Assembly (NCBI GenBank): GCA_964505975.1
Contig: CAZDLW010000014.1
Coordinates: 1 to 43,178, forward strand
DNA: 43,178 nt
From: Gp6-AA40 sp964505975
Lineage (GTDB): Bacteria; Acidobacteriota; Vicinamibacteria; Vicinamibacterales; UBA2999
Reading direction: 5' to 3'
The notes beneath the pieces were generated by a model, which searched no databases, was not told the DNA's origin, and was given only the letters and a program-made list of their open reading frames with translations. The position numbers and the translations under genes are program-made. Shown here one piece after another: positions 23,943-32,308 of the stretch (positions are counted from its first letter, which is position 1; each line of letters begins with the position of its first letter).

Positions 23943-24296
23943 TCAGACGTTTGCTGGAGGTTGGAAGCTCCGGACAGCGTCGGCTTCGTTGTCGTAGGTC
24001 TCGAACACTGTCAGCAGCTTTGTGATGGAGAGCAGGTCGGTGATCCGCTTGGTCAGGCTCAAGAGCTTGAGGCTGCCCCCCTGTCGGCTGACCGTCGTGT
24101 ACGTCCGAACGATCTCTCCGAGGCCTGCGCTGTCGATGTACGGCACCTCGGCGAGGTTCAGCACCAGTTTCCGATGACCTTGATGGACCAGGCTGTTGAT
24201 CTTGTCTTTCAGAATTTCGTCGCCCTCTCCGAGTGTCATCTTCCCTTTGATATCCAGGATGGTGACGTCGCCGGCTGAGCGTTCCTCGATCTGCAT
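23943..24296 (-). CDS. STAS-domain protein (anti-sigma factor antagonist type)
   Basis: Protein of 117 residues consisting of one STAS domain like SpoIIAA/RsbV. The conserved phosphorylation loop VPYIDSAGLGE places the target serine at 56. The alpha/beta pattern (VTILDIKGKMTLGEG at the start, SLKLLSLTKRITDLLSITKL later) is complete. Such proteins release a sigma factor or other partner when dephosphorylated. No cognate RsbW-type kinase or PP2C phosphatase gene is adjacent, so the partner-switching system is split or the protein has another partner. AAGAGAAG precedes the ATG. Confidence 0.88.
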   Translation of the reverse strand: MQIEERSAGDVTILDIKGKMTLGEGDEILKDKINSLVHQGHRKLVLNLAEVPYIDSAGLGEIVRTYTTVSRQGGSLKLLSLTKRITDLLSITKLLTVFETYDNEADAVRSFQPPANV

Positions 24297-24490
24297 ATCT
24301 TCTCTTGAATCAGTCGACCCGCGGGACAGGGCGGAATCTTAACATAAGGTGCGCGGAGCACGAGGCCAGCCCGACACTCAACCCGTGCGCATCTCCCGCC
24401 GCCGATGTCGTCGGGCCGGAGCGACCGTAGAGCATATGGAGGGAGGAGCGCAGCGGGCGCTCGCCGCTCTCCTTCGCCGACCGGTCCTGC

Positions 24491-24802
24491 TCAGAGCCCG
24501 CCAGCTCCCGCGAATTTCCGCTGCTGGAAGCATTCCTTGCAGAACACCGGCCGCCCCTGAGTGGGGCGGAACGGAACGGTGGTCTCTTTCCCGCACGCCG
24601 AGCACGTGGTCTGGGTCTCGACGCGGTCTCGAAGTGGCGATGGGCTCGCGGCTGCGCGATTCGCCCGCTTCGCCTTGCACGCCTTGCAGCGCTTCGGCTC
24701 GTTCTTGAACTGCTTGTCAGCGAAAAACAGCTGCTCGCCCGCTGTCCATATGAACTCAGTTCCGCAATCCACACACCTCAAGGACTTATCTTGGAACTCC
24801 AT
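24491..24802 (-). CDS. zinc-ribbon protein
   Basis: Protein of 103 residues with three cysteine pairs that would make two zinc ribbons: LRCVDCGTEF with KRCKACKAKRAN in the N-terminal half (the probable zinc-ribbon/zf-trcl pattern), and TTCSACGKETTVPF with VFCKECFQQRKF in the C-terminal half. GAGGTGG sits before the ATG. It begins 38 nt downstream of rpsU on the same strand, pointing to a role tied to ribosomes or RNA, although small zinc ribbons of this family are uncharacterised as far as I know. Confidence 0.8.
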   Translation of the reverse strand: MEFQDKSLRCVDCGTEFIWTAGEQLFFADKQFKNEPKRCKACKAKRANRAAASPSPLRDRVETQTTCSACGKETTVPFRPTQGRPVFCKECFQQRKFAGAGGL

Positions 24803-24840
24803 CGGTCGCCACCTCGTGAGCTCGTCATCGTCATCCGCTG

Positions 24841-25038
24841 CTACTCCGATTCACGTCGCAGCTTCTTGCGGTTCCGCTTACGTGCCAGCGCCTGCTTCGC
24901 CCGGCGCTTGTCACCCGGTTTCAAATAGAAAGAGTGCTTCTTGATGTCCTTGATGATGTCTTCCTGCTGAACCTTGCGCTTGAAACGGCGGAGTGCGCTT
25001 TCGATCGACTCGCCTTCCTGAATTTTGACTTCAGCCAC
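24841..25038 (-). CDS. rpsU: 30S ribosomal protein S21
   Basis: Protein of 65 residues matching S21: AEVKIQEGESIESALRRFKR at the N-terminus, then KKHSFYLKPGDKRRAKQALA and a basic tail RKRNRKKLRRESE. It sits at the 3' end of 16S rRNA on the small subunit, next to the anti-Shine-Dalgarno. The start codon is GTG (25038-25036), with GAAGAGG directly before it. A promoter with an inverted repeat in its spacer lies 90 nt upstream. It heads a likely transcript with the zinc-ribbon gene. Confidence 0.95.
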   Translation of the reverse strand: MAEVKIQEGESIESALRRFKRKVQQEDIIKDIKKHSFYLKPGDKRRAKQALARKRNRKKLRRESE

Positions 25039-25128
25039 GCCTCTTCAACACCCCCTCACTGGCCCGGTGGCTCCTGTGAACGACCCCCCAAAGTGGCGAA
25101 TGTGCTAGGCTATCACAGGCAGGCGCGG

Positions 25129-25157
25129 ATTCTAGGCGTAACGCGCGCCTAGGTCAA
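25129..25157 (-). promoter_or_regulatory. rpsU promoter with inverted repeat in the spacer
   Basis: On the reverse strand TTGACC (25157-25152), 17 bases, TAGAAT (25134-25129). Transcription would start near 25122, about 85 nt before rpsU. The spacer is bracketed by CTAGGCG (25132-25138) and CGCCTAG (25146-25152), a perfect 7-bp inverted repeat that overlaps the edges of both hexamers, as expected for an operator. Confidence 0.7.
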
Positions 25158-25450
25158 TGAAATAGTCTGGCTCGGGTTCTTTTTGGTCCTCCCCTCCGGT
25201 GACTCTGCGAGAGAGCACGCCAACCTCCTGTGCCGCAAATAGTTATCCAGTCATCGCAAACAACGCGAATACGCAGTACCCGATGTACGGCCCGCAGTCG
25301 CGAGGCCATCGCCCGCACGGAGTGCGGGCAGGAGATATTGCCATCTAGCGAGGCGGATTCGCCGCCGACCTGCTCGCGGGTCCGAGGCGCCTCGCGAGCG
25401 TTCGTGCGTCCTCGCAGTGTCGACACGCAGACCACATTGCGCGTGCGACC
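25158..25450. other. intergenic region upstream of purD
   Basis: The gap between divergent rpsU and purD totals 412 bases (25039-25450). Apart from the rpsU promoter it holds no credible gene. I see no convincing purD promoter hexamers, but the last 140 bases contain a structured element shared with the purN leader. Confidence 0.5.
25312..25400 (+). repeat. structured leader element, copy A (upstream of purD)
   Basis: Hairpin 1 is CCCGCAC-GGA-GTGCGGG (25312-25328). Hairpin 2 is GGCAG-gagata-TTGCC (25327-25342); it shares GG with hairpin 1, so the full-length forms compete. Hairpin 3 spans CTAGCGAG (25345-25352) to CTCGCGGG (25373-25380), with an inner GGCGG/CCGCC stem. A CGAGGCGCCTCG palindrome follows. 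The first 70 bases align with 39290-39366 at roughly 80 percent by eye. Confidence 0.6.
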
Positions 25451-26755
25451 ATGAAGATTCTCGTGCTGGGAGCTGGTGCGCGCGAACATGCCTTGAGCTG
25501 GAAGCTGTCCGGCGAAGATGGCGTGAGCGTAGTGTGCGCACCCGGGAATCCGGGCATCGATGCCGTCGCACAGTGTGTTCCCGCGCAGCTCGCCAATCCG
25601 GAGGAGCTCCTGGCCGTGGCAGCGGCGTCCGGGGCCGACCTGACCATCGTGGGCCCAGAATTGCCGCTGAGCATGGGGGTCGTGGATCTGTTCGTGGCGA
25701 ATGGCCGCCCGATTGTAGGACCGACCAGAGCCGCTGCCGCGCTGGAGGCGAGCAAGGCGTTCGCCAAGGCATTCATGGATCGTCATCGCGTGCCGACGGC
25801 CAGGTTTCGTGTGTGCGACTCTCCGGAATCTGCACTGGCATCGATTGAACGCGGCGAACTCGGCTACCCGCTGGTCATCAAGGCCGATGGTCTGGCAGCC
25901 GGTAAGGGAGTGGTCATTGCGGACGATCGCGCCGCAGCGTCCGCGGCGGTGCGCGAAGCGATGGTCGACCGGCGTTTCGGCGCCGCCGGCGATCGACTCG
26001 TGCTCGAGGAATTCCTGATCGGCGAAGAGGTCTCGTGCTTCGTGCTGGCAGATGGCACACGGTTCGTGACGCTTGCGTCTGCCCAGGACCACAAGCGCAT
26101 CTTCGACGGCGACCGTGGACCGAATACCGGGGGAATGGGAGCCTTCGCTCCAAGTCCGCTCCTGACTCCGCGGGTCGAGCAGCGCGTCCTCGACGAGATC
26201 GTACGCCCTGTGCTCGATGGTCTCCAGGGCGAGGGCGTACCCTATCGCGGGTTCCTGTACGTTGGATTGATGTTGACCGCCCAGGGGCCAGCGGTCGTGG
26301 AGTTCAACGTACGGCTTGGGGATCCAGAAGCGCAGGTCGTCCTTCCCATGATGGACGAGGACCTTTCCGCGCTGCTCGGTGCTGCGGCGTCTGGCACACT
26401 GACCTCACGACACGCCCGATTCCGGAGCGAGCCGCATGTCGGGGTAGTGCTCGCCGCCGGCGGGTACCCGGACGCCGTCGAGACGGGAAAGGCCATTTCG
26501 GGCCTCGCGCCGGCGGCGGATGTGCCCGGAGCGCTCGTATTCCACGCGGGCACTGCCCGGCGAGACGAAACGCTCGTGACCGCTGGTGGCCGGGTCCTGA
26601 CGATAGTGGGCCGCGGCGCGACGCATGGGGAGGCGATCGACATCGCCTACCGCGCCGTCGCCGAGGTCCGGTTCGACGGCATGCAGTTCCGAAGGGACAT
26701 CGGTCGGAAGGCGCTGGAACCGGGAGAGGCGGCGCTGCGCTCGTCGAGCCGATGA
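25451..26755 (+). CDS. purD: phosphoribosylamine-glycine ligase (GARS)
   Basis: Protein of 434 residues, standard length. It starts MKILVLGAGAREHALSWKL, the PurD N-terminal domain, with HGCID replaced by the related NPGIDAVAQC. The ATP-grasp region shows YPLVIKADGLAAGKGVVIA, LVLEEFLIGEEVSCFVL, the HKRIFDGDRGPNTGGMGAF glycine-rich loop and the metal-binding VEFNVRLGDPEAQV. The reaction joins glycine to 5-phosphoribosylamine using ATP, the second step of purine synthesis. Its stop overlaps the mtaB start (ATGA). The leader holds structured element copy A. The rest of the pathway is encoded 4 kb downstream on the same strand. Confidence 0.95.
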   Translation: MKILVLGAGAREHALSWKLSGEDGVSVVCAPGNPGIDAVAQCVPAQLANPEELLAVAAASGADLTIVGPELPLSMGVVDLFVANGRPIVGPTRAAAALEASKAFAKAFMDRHRVPTARFRVCDSPESALASIERGELGYPLVIKADGLAAGKGVVIADDRAAASAAVREAMVDRRFGAAGDRLVLEEFLIGEEVSCFVLADGTRFVTLASAQDHKRIFDGDRGPNTGGMGAFAPSPLLTPRVEQRVLDEIVRPVLDGLQGEGVPYRGFLYVGLMLTAQGPAVVEFNVRLGDPEAQVVLPMMDEDLSALLGAAASGTLTSRHARFRSEPHVGVVLAAGGYPDAVETGKAISGLAPAADVPGALVFHAGTARRDETLVTAGGRVLTIVGRGATHGEAIDIAYRAVAEVRFDGMQFRRDIGRKALEPGEAALRSSSR

Positions 26756-27984
26756 AGTACGCCGTTGTCACGATCGGGTGTCGCGTCAATCAGGCCGACT
26801 CGCTCGCCATCGAAGGATCCCTTCGCGCTCGTGGATGGGTGGATGCACCGATCGAGCACGCGGACCTCGTGGTCGTCAACACCTGCTCCGTGACGGCGTC
26901 CGCCGATCAGGCGGCGCGGCAGACCATTCGGCGGATTGCCCGGCACAATCCGGACGCGCAGATGATCGTGACGGGATGCTACGCCACCCGTCGTCCGGAG
27001 GAACTCCGCAGCTTGCCCGGGGTCTCTCAGGTCGTTTCGAATGCCGACAAGGATCGCCTGCTCGAGGTGGTCGCGAACGATTTGTCGCTCACGACGGCAG
27101 ATCGCTTTGCTGATGGAGACGGTGCCTGCGGTGCTGCGCTCGTTCCGGGCGTGGCGGGTCGCACCGCGTTCACGCTGCGGGTCCAGACCGGCTGCAACGA
27201 AGAGTGCAGCTACTGCATCATCCCGCGCACGCGGGGCGAGAGTCGATCCAGGCCGCTGGACGCCGTCTTTCGCGATGTCGAACGTGCCGTCGCCTGTGGG
27301 TACAAGGAGATTGTGATCACGGGCGTGCACCTCGGCGCGTACGGACGCGATCTGGGTCATGGCGTCTCGATCACCACGCTCGTGCAGAGGCTGGCGGCGT
27401 GGGACGCGGATGTCCTCTTTCGCATCGGATCCCTGGAGCCGATCGACTGTTCTCCAAGGTTGATCGAGCTGGCGGCCGGCTCTGCCCGCATCGCGCCCCA
27501 CTTCCATCTACCGCTGCAGCACGGGTCGGACTCGATACTTCTGGCGATGCGCCGGCCGTACACCGCGTCGCACTACGGCCGTCTGGTGAAACGCGTCCGC
27601 CGCGATCTCCCGCACGCCTCGATTGGGTCCGACGTAATCGTCGGGTTTCCGGGTGAAGAGGGGGAGCACTTCGCAGAGATGTGTTCTCTGCTGGAGTCGC
27701 TTCCATTGAGCTACCTGCACGTGTTCCCCTACTCCGATCGCCCGGGAACAGAGGCGAGTCGCCGTGCCGGAAAGCAGGACGGATCGATCATCCGAGACCG
27801 AGGCCGCCGGATTCGGGCTGTTGGCGCGGAGATGGTGCGGCGGTTTCGCGAGTCGCAGGTGGGAGTCATGATGCGCGCGCTCACGGTCGACGACGGCAGG
27901 TCAGCGGTGACCGGAAACTTTCTCAAGGTCGCTCTGGAGACGAGGCATCCGAGGAATGAGTGGGTGGAAGTCGTCGTGAGGTAG
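26752..27984 (+). CDS. mtaB: tRNA t6A37 methylthiotransferase
   Basis: Protein of 410 residues, a radical-SAM methylthiotransferase. The N-terminal UPF0004 domain supplies the auxiliary cluster cysteines: Cys10 in TIGCRVNQADS, VVNTCSVTA and VTGCYATRRPEEL. The radical SAM motif is CNEECSYCIIPRTRGESRSR. Later blocks are PHFHLPLQHGSDSILLAMRRPY and the GSDVIVGFPGE strand; a short TRAM-like tail ends the protein. The CRVNQ and EECSYC forms fit MtaB (ms2t6A37) better than MiaB. Translation is coupled to purD by a 4-nt ATGA overlap. It converges with rlmN, with 10 bases between stops. Confidence 0.88.
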   Translation: MKYAVVTIGCRVNQADSLAIEGSLRARGWVDAPIEHADLVVVNTCSVTASADQAARQTIRRIARHNPDAQMIVTGCYATRRPEELRSLPGVSQVVSNADKDRLLEVVANDLSLTTADRFADGDGACGAALVPGVAGRTAFTLRVQTGCNEECSYCIIPRTRGESRSRPLDAVFRDVERAVACGYKEIVITGVHLGAYGRDLGHGVSITTLVQRLAAWDADVLFRIGSLEPIDCSPRLIELAAGSARIAPHFHLPLQHGSDSILLAMRRPYTASHYGRLVKRVRRDLPHASIGSDVIVGFPGEEGEHFAEMCSLLESLPLSYLHVFPYSDRPGTEASRRAGKQDGSIIRDRGRRIRAVGAEMVRRFRESQVGVMMRALTVDDGRSAVTGNFLKVALETRHPRNEWVEVVVR

Positions 27985-27994
27985 GTGCGCGGCT

Positions 27995-29095
27995 TTACCG
28001 AAGCAGCAGCGCCATCTGCTGCGCAGCCGTCTTCTTGGTACCGCCCTCGACAATCAGTTGACCGCAGGCGGCACGGATGTCTCTGCCGCGGCTCTTCCGG
28101 ACCGAGACGCCGACGTGGCGGTCTGCCAGAATCTGGGCGAATCGATTCACGCGATCATCGGACGGCCGATCGTATGGAATGCCCGGTGCCGGATTGAGCG
28201 GAATGAGGTTGACCTTGCTCCGCATCCCCGCCAGAAGCCGTACGAGCCGGCGCGCGTCATCCACGGTGTCGTTGACCTCTGCGAGCAGCACGTACTCGAA
28301 CGTGATGCGGCTGCGTCTCTTCAGGGGGAGTCGCCGGCACGCGTCGAGAATCTGCGCCAGCGGATATCTCCGGTTGGGGGGAACCAGGAGCGTGCGTTGC
28401 TCGTCCGTGGTGGCGTGCAGCGAGACGGCGAGATTCGGCATGAACGGCTCGCGCCCCAGTCGCTCCAGCTCTGGTACGATGCCGACGGTCGACAAGGTCA
28501 CCCGCCGCGGTGAGACGGCGAGTCCCGGTTCGGCACGGAGAATGCGGAGCGCCTTCATGGTCTGGTCGTAGTTGTGCAGCGGCTCACCCATGCCCATGAA
28601 GACGACGTTGAAAGGGTGACTCAGCAGTCCGGTGACGCTCGCCAGCACCCTGATCTGCCCGACAATCTCGGCAGCGGACAAGTTGCGCACGAAGCCCATC
28701 CTGCCGGTCAGGCAGAACCGGCACCCCATCGCACATCCCACCTGCGTCGAGACGCAGAAGGTCATCGCCGGAGTGTCCGGGATGAATACGCACTCGACTC
28801 TGCGCTGGTCGCTCAACTCCAGCACGAGCTTCCGGGTCCCGTCGGTCGACATCTCGTCTCCGGCGACGGAAGGGGCGTCGATGACGAAGTCTTCACGGAG
28901 TTGTGCTCTCAAGGCGCGCGAGAGGTCGGTCATCCGCTCGAAATCGGTGACGCCGCGCTTGTAAACCCATTGGTAGAGCTGGCGTCCTCGGAAGCGAGGC
29001 GTGCCTCGCTGCTCGAGGGCGGACTCCAGCTCATCCAGCTCGAGATCGGTGAAGTTGAGCATGTACGTCTTCATGGGCGTCGCATGGCCGTTCAC
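27995..29095 (-). CDS. rlmN: dual-specificity 23S rRNA A2503/tRNA A37 C2-methyltransferase
   Basis: Protein of 366 residues, the normal length. The helical N-terminal domain contains FRGRQLYQWVYKRGV. The radical SAM motif CAMGCRFC gives Cys121, Cys125 and Cys128 after STQVG. NVVFMGMGEPLHNYD, ITLSTVG-like VTLSTVGIVPE, NLAVSLHATTDEQR and VNLIPLNP follow, and the second catalytic cysteine is Cys344 in RAACGQL. It methylates C2 of A2503 in the peptidyl-transferase region. ATG 29095 is taken; an internal ATG at 29074 is equally plausible. Confidence 0.95.
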   Translation of the reverse strand: MNGHATPMKTYMLNFTDLELDELESALEQRGTPRFRGRQLYQWVYKRGVTDFERMTDLSRALRAQLREDFVIDAPSVAGDEMSTDGTRKLVLELSDQRRVECVFIPDTPAMTFCVSTQVGCAMGCRFCLTGRMGFVRNLSAAEIVGQIRVLASVTGLLSHPFNVVFMGMGEPLHNYDQTMKALRILRAEPGLAVSPRRVTLSTVGIVPELERLGREPFMPNLAVSLHATTDEQRTLLVPPNRRYPLAQILDACRRLPLKRRSRITFEYVLLAEVNDTVDDARRLVRLLAGMRSKVNLIPLNPAPGIPYDRPSDDRVNRFAQILADRHVGVSVRKSRGRDIRAACGQLIVEGGTKKTAAQQMALLLR

Positions 29096-29200
29096 GCCCT
29101 TTCTGATTCTAAAGAATCCGGGCCGGTCGAGACCGCCAGACGGACACCGTTGCAGGCGTCCGTCGGCCCATCCGCGCTCTTCCCCCAGGACCCTCGAGCG

Positions 29201-29209
29201 TGTTATGAT
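29201..29209 (+). promoter_or_regulatory. extended -10 promoter candidate for the M16 peptidase
   Basis: TGTTATGAT reads as an extended -10 (TGN plus TATGAT, 29204-29209). No good -35 is found. The start site near 29216 would give a leader of about 33 nt. Confidence 0.45.
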
Positions 29210-29249
29210 GCAGTTGTTCTTCTAATTCCATATCTGTCAACAATTTGCG

Positions 29250-30548
29250 GTGCATACCAGTCGACGACTGCCAGTGCCTCATCCATCACCGATCGTGCGC
29301 GACCAGCTTCCGAACGGGCTCCGAATCTTGACGGAGGAGATGCCTCATGTGCGTTCGGTGAGTATCGGCGTCTGGCTTACCCGGGGATCCCGCCACGAGC
29401 CGCAGGCGCAGAGCGGCATCGCACATTTCGTCGAGCACATGCTCTTCAAGGGCACGTCCACGCGCAGTGCCGAGGACATCGCGCAGACGATTGATTCCAT
29501 CGGTGGGCAGATGGACGCTTTCACGGCGAAGGAGTACGCCAGCTATTACCTCAAGGTGCTGGACGAGCACGTGCCGCTTGCCGTGGACGTGCTGGCGGAT
29601 ATCGTGATGAACCCGGCGTTTGGCGCGGACGACATCGAGCGCGAGAAGAAGGTCGTGCTCGAGGAAATCAAGATGGTCGAGGATACGCCGGACGATCTGG
29701 TCCACGAGCTCTTCATCGAAAGCTTGTGGGCGGGCCATCCATTGGGGCGTCCGATCCTCGGCACCAAGGAAACGGTCGAATGGCTCACACAGGACGGGCT
29801 GCGGCAGTACTTCGACGGGGCCTATCGTGCGCCGAACCTGATTGTGGCCGCCGTGGGCAACCTCGATCATGCCCGTGTGCGGGACCTGGTGGCCCGGGCG
29901 TTCGAACGGCTGCCTTCAGCAAGCGAGCCAACGCGTGACGCGCCTCCCCGGGTGGTGCCGCGCACCATTGTCCGGAACAAGGATCTCGAGCAGAGCCATG
30001 TCTGCCTGGGCACCAGCGGGTATCGCCAGGATCATGAGGACCGTTATTCGAGCTACCTGCTGAACACGATTCTCGGTGGTTCCATGAGCTCGCGACTGTT
30101 CCAGAACGTGCGCGAGAAGCGCGGCCTAGCCTATGCGGTGTTCAGTGGCCTCAGCGCGTACCGTGACACGGGCTCCGTGACCGTCTATGCGGGCTGTTCG
30201 AACGAGGCAGTGGGTGAGCTGATCGACGTGGTCGTGGCCGAGTTGCGTCGCCTGAAGGACGAGCCGTTGGCGGAGGCGGAGCTCCGACGTGCCAAGGATC
30301 ACCTCAAAGGCAATCTGATGCTCAGCCTGGAGAGCACGTCCAGTCGGATGTCGCATCTCGCCCGCCAGGAGATCTACTTCGACCGCCAGTTCGGGCTCGA
30401 CGAGACGCTGGCTGGAGTAGAGCATGTGTCCCGGGACGATGTGCAGCGCGTGGCCCGTGATTTGTTCGCGGACGGCTCGCTGGGTGCCACGGTGCTCGGC
30501 GCTGTGGACGGCCTGGAGATTTCGCGCGAACGGCTGGCACTTGGCTGA
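29250..30548 (+). CDS. M16 family zinc metallopeptidase (processing-protease-like)
   Basis: Protein of 432 residues with both M16 halves. The inverted zinc motif HFVEH is at 59-63 and the third ligand Glu139 lies 76 residues after His63, the spacing of the family, so the enzyme should be active. The C-terminal half has the usual LNTILGGSMSSRLFQNVREKRGLAY with the R/Y substrate-binding block. It is the soluble PqqL/YmxG-like type, similar in size to bacterial mitochondrial-processing-peptidase homologues; no signal peptide is seen. The start is uncertain: GTG 29250, or in-frame GTGs at 29274 and 29295, and none has a good ribosome binding site. Lies 96 nt upstream of purB. Confidence 0.9.
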   Translation: MHTSRRLPVPHPSPIVRDQLPNGLRILTEEMPHVRSVSIGVWLTRGSRHEPQAQSGIAHFVEHMLFKGTSTRSAEDIAQTIDSIGGQMDAFTAKEYASYYLKVLDEHVPLAVDVLADIVMNPAFGADDIEREKKVVLEEIKMVEDTPDDLVHELFIESLWAGHPLGRPILGTKETVEWLTQDGLRQYFDGAYRAPNLIVAAVGNLDHARVRDLVARAFERLPSASEPTRDAPPRVVPRTIVRNKDLEQSHVCLGTSGYRQDHEDRYSSYLLNTILGGSMSSRLFQNVREKRGLAYAVFSGLSAYRDTGSVTVYAGCSNEAVGELIDVVVAELRRLKDEPLAEAELRRAKDHLKGNLMLSLESTSSRMSHLARQEIYFDRQFGLDETLAGVEHVSRDDVQRVARDLFADGSLGATVLGAVDGLEISRERLALG

Positions 30549-30644
30549 GTGGCGGCGCATCACCTCGGCGACGTGTCGGATGCTGGGTTGCCGCTGTGCT
30601 CGTGACCGTCGAAGCCCCTGGGAGGCGTCACGCGGGCGCTCGAG

Positions 30645-32006
30645 ATGATTCGTCGGTACACTCACCCCGAGATGGGACGTCTATGGAGCGACCAGCGCCG
30701 GTACGAGGCCTGGTTGCAGGTCGAGCTCGCAGCGGTGGACGCGATGGCCCGCGCCGGGATCGTCCCGCCGGATGCGGCGCGCGACATCCATGCGCACGCC
30801 GCATTCGACGTGGCGCGCATCGAGGAGATCGAAAGGACCACGCAACACGACGTCATCGCTTTCACGACCGCGGTCGCGGAGCGCGTGGGGCCGGCGGCGC
30901 GATGGCTGCACTTCGGGTTGACCTCGTCCGACGTGATCGATACGGCGCAGGCACTGCAGATGCGCGAGTCCTGCGATCTGATCATTGCCGGGCTCGACCT
31001 CCTCATGCAGGCGGTACACCGCCGCGCGGCCGAACACCGGCGAACCCCGATGATCGGCCGGACGCACGGTGTCCACGCCGAGCCGATGACATTTGGCCTC
31101 AAGCTGGCGCTGTGGTACGCAGAGTTGGCTCGCGGCCGGACGCGGATCCGCCGGGCCCGCGACATCATCTCCGTCGGCAAGGTCTCGGGGGCCGTTGGCA
31201 CCTTTGCGCACCTGCCACCCTCAGTTGAGTCCGATGTCTGCCGCACATTGGGGCTCCAGCCCGCTGCTGTGGCATCGCAGGTGATTCAGCGCGACCGCCA
31301 CGCCGAGCTCGTGTCAGCGCTGGCGATCACCGGCTCGTCGCTCGAGAAGTTCGCGCTCGAGATTCGCGGACTCCAGCGAACCGAGATCGGTGAGGTCGAA
31401 GAGCCGTTCGCGGCGGGACAGAAGGGGTCGTCGGCGATGCCCCACAAGCGGAACCCGATCGGGTGCGAGCAGATTGTCGGGCTCGCAAGAGTGTTGCGTG
31501 GCAATGTTCTCGCGGCGATGGAGAACGTAGCGCTCTGGCACGAGCGCGACATCTCGCATTCATCGGTCGAGCGTGTGATTCTGCCCGACAGTTTCATCCT
31601 CCTCGATCACATGCTCCGTCGATTTACGCGGATCGTGTCGGGAATGATCGTCTCCCCCGACCGTATGCGCGAGAACCTCGAGCGATCGCGCGGGGTCGTG
31701 TTCTCGGGGACCGTGCTGCTCGAGCTGGCCAGACGCGGTGTGTCGCGCGAACAGGCGTATGACTGGGTGCAGCGGAACGCGATGCGTTCGTTCCGCGAAC
31801 AGCGGGATTTCAAGTCGTTACTGTGTGCCGATCCGGATGTCGCCGGCGTCCTGACGCCGGCTGAACTCGATCGTGCGTTCGACCTTGGCGATCAGCTTCG
31901 GCATGTGGACGAGATCTTCGAGAGGGCGTTCCAGGAGTTCGAACAGGCGGGCAGGACAGGACGGAGCCAGTCGGCGGGATTGGGCCAGGAGCTCGGTGTC
32001 ACGTAG
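30645..32006 (+). CDS. purB: adenylosuccinate lyase
   Basis: Protein of 453 residues of the fumarase/aspartase superfamily. It opens RRYTHPEMGRLWSDQRRYEAW and has LHFGLTSSDVIDTA, MIGRTHGVHAEPMTFGLKLALW with the catalytic histidine region, and the superfamily signature GSSAMPHKRNPI containing the mobile catalytic loop. It cleaves SAICAR and adenylosuccinate, releasing fumarate. The C-terminus carries a short polar tail (GRTGRSQSAGLGQELG). Start ATG 30645 lies after a purine-rich CTCGAG/GGAGG context. Probably the first gene of the long purine cluster. Confidence 0.95.
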   Translation: MIRRYTHPEMGRLWSDQRRYEAWLQVELAAVDAMARAGIVPPDAARDIHAHAAFDVARIEEIERTTQHDVIAFTTAVAERVGPAARWLHFGLTSSDVIDTAQALQMRESCDLIIAGLDLLMQAVHRRAAEHRRTPMIGRTHGVHAEPMTFGLKLALWYAELARGRTRIRRARDIISVGKVSGAVGTFAHLPPSVESDVCRTLGLQPAAVASQVIQRDRHAELVSALAITGSSLEKFALEIRGLQRTEIGEVEEPFAAGQKGSSAMPHKRNPIGCEQIVGLARVLRGNVLAAMENVALWHERDISHSSVERVILPDSFILLDHMLRRFTRIVSGMIVSPDRMRENLERSRGVVFSGTVLLELARRGVSREQAYDWVQRNAMRSFREQRDFKSLLCADPDVAGVLTPAELDRAFDLGDQLRHVDEIFERAFQEFEQAGRTGRSQSAGLGQELGVT

Positions 32007-32065
32007 GTGCCCCGTTTCATGTCGCACGAACGGTCGGATCAGGCGTCATTCGGGAGATTGCCGGC

Positions 32066-32308
32066 ATGCGCGCGCGTGTTTTCGTTACGTTGAAACCCTC
32101 CGTGTTCGATCCGCAGGGGACGACGGTTGCCGAGGCGTTGCACACGCTGGGCTACGGCGCCGTCCGGGACGTGCGGCAGGGGAAGTACTTCGAGCTCGAT
32201 ATCGACGCGAACAACGCCGAAGACGCACAGCGCGTGGCGGCAGCGGCGGCTGACAAGCTGCTGGCGAACCCGGTGATCGAAAGCTACCGAGTCGAGGTCG
32301 ACCGATGA
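32066..32308 (+). CDS. purS: phosphoribosylformylglycinamidine synthase subunit PurS
   Basis: Protein of 80 residues, the normal PurS length. RVFVTLKPSVFDPQGTTVAEAL and the family's GYGAVRDVRQGKYFELDID block are intact. PurS dimers bridge the small PurL and the glutaminase PurQ and help channel ammonia. GGGAG lies about 13 nt before the ATG. Its stop overlaps the purQ start in ATGA. Confidence 0.95.
   Translation: MRARVFVTLKPSVFDPQGTTVAEALHTLGYGAVRDVRQGKYFELDIDANNAEDAQRVAAAAADKLLANPVIESYRVEVDR

Noticed and set aside
26035..26751. Upstream extension of the mtaB frame giving a 649-residue protein
   Set aside because: The extension overlaps purD and is arginine/glycine-rich nonsense; the MtaB family start is at 26752, overlapping the purD stop in ATGA.
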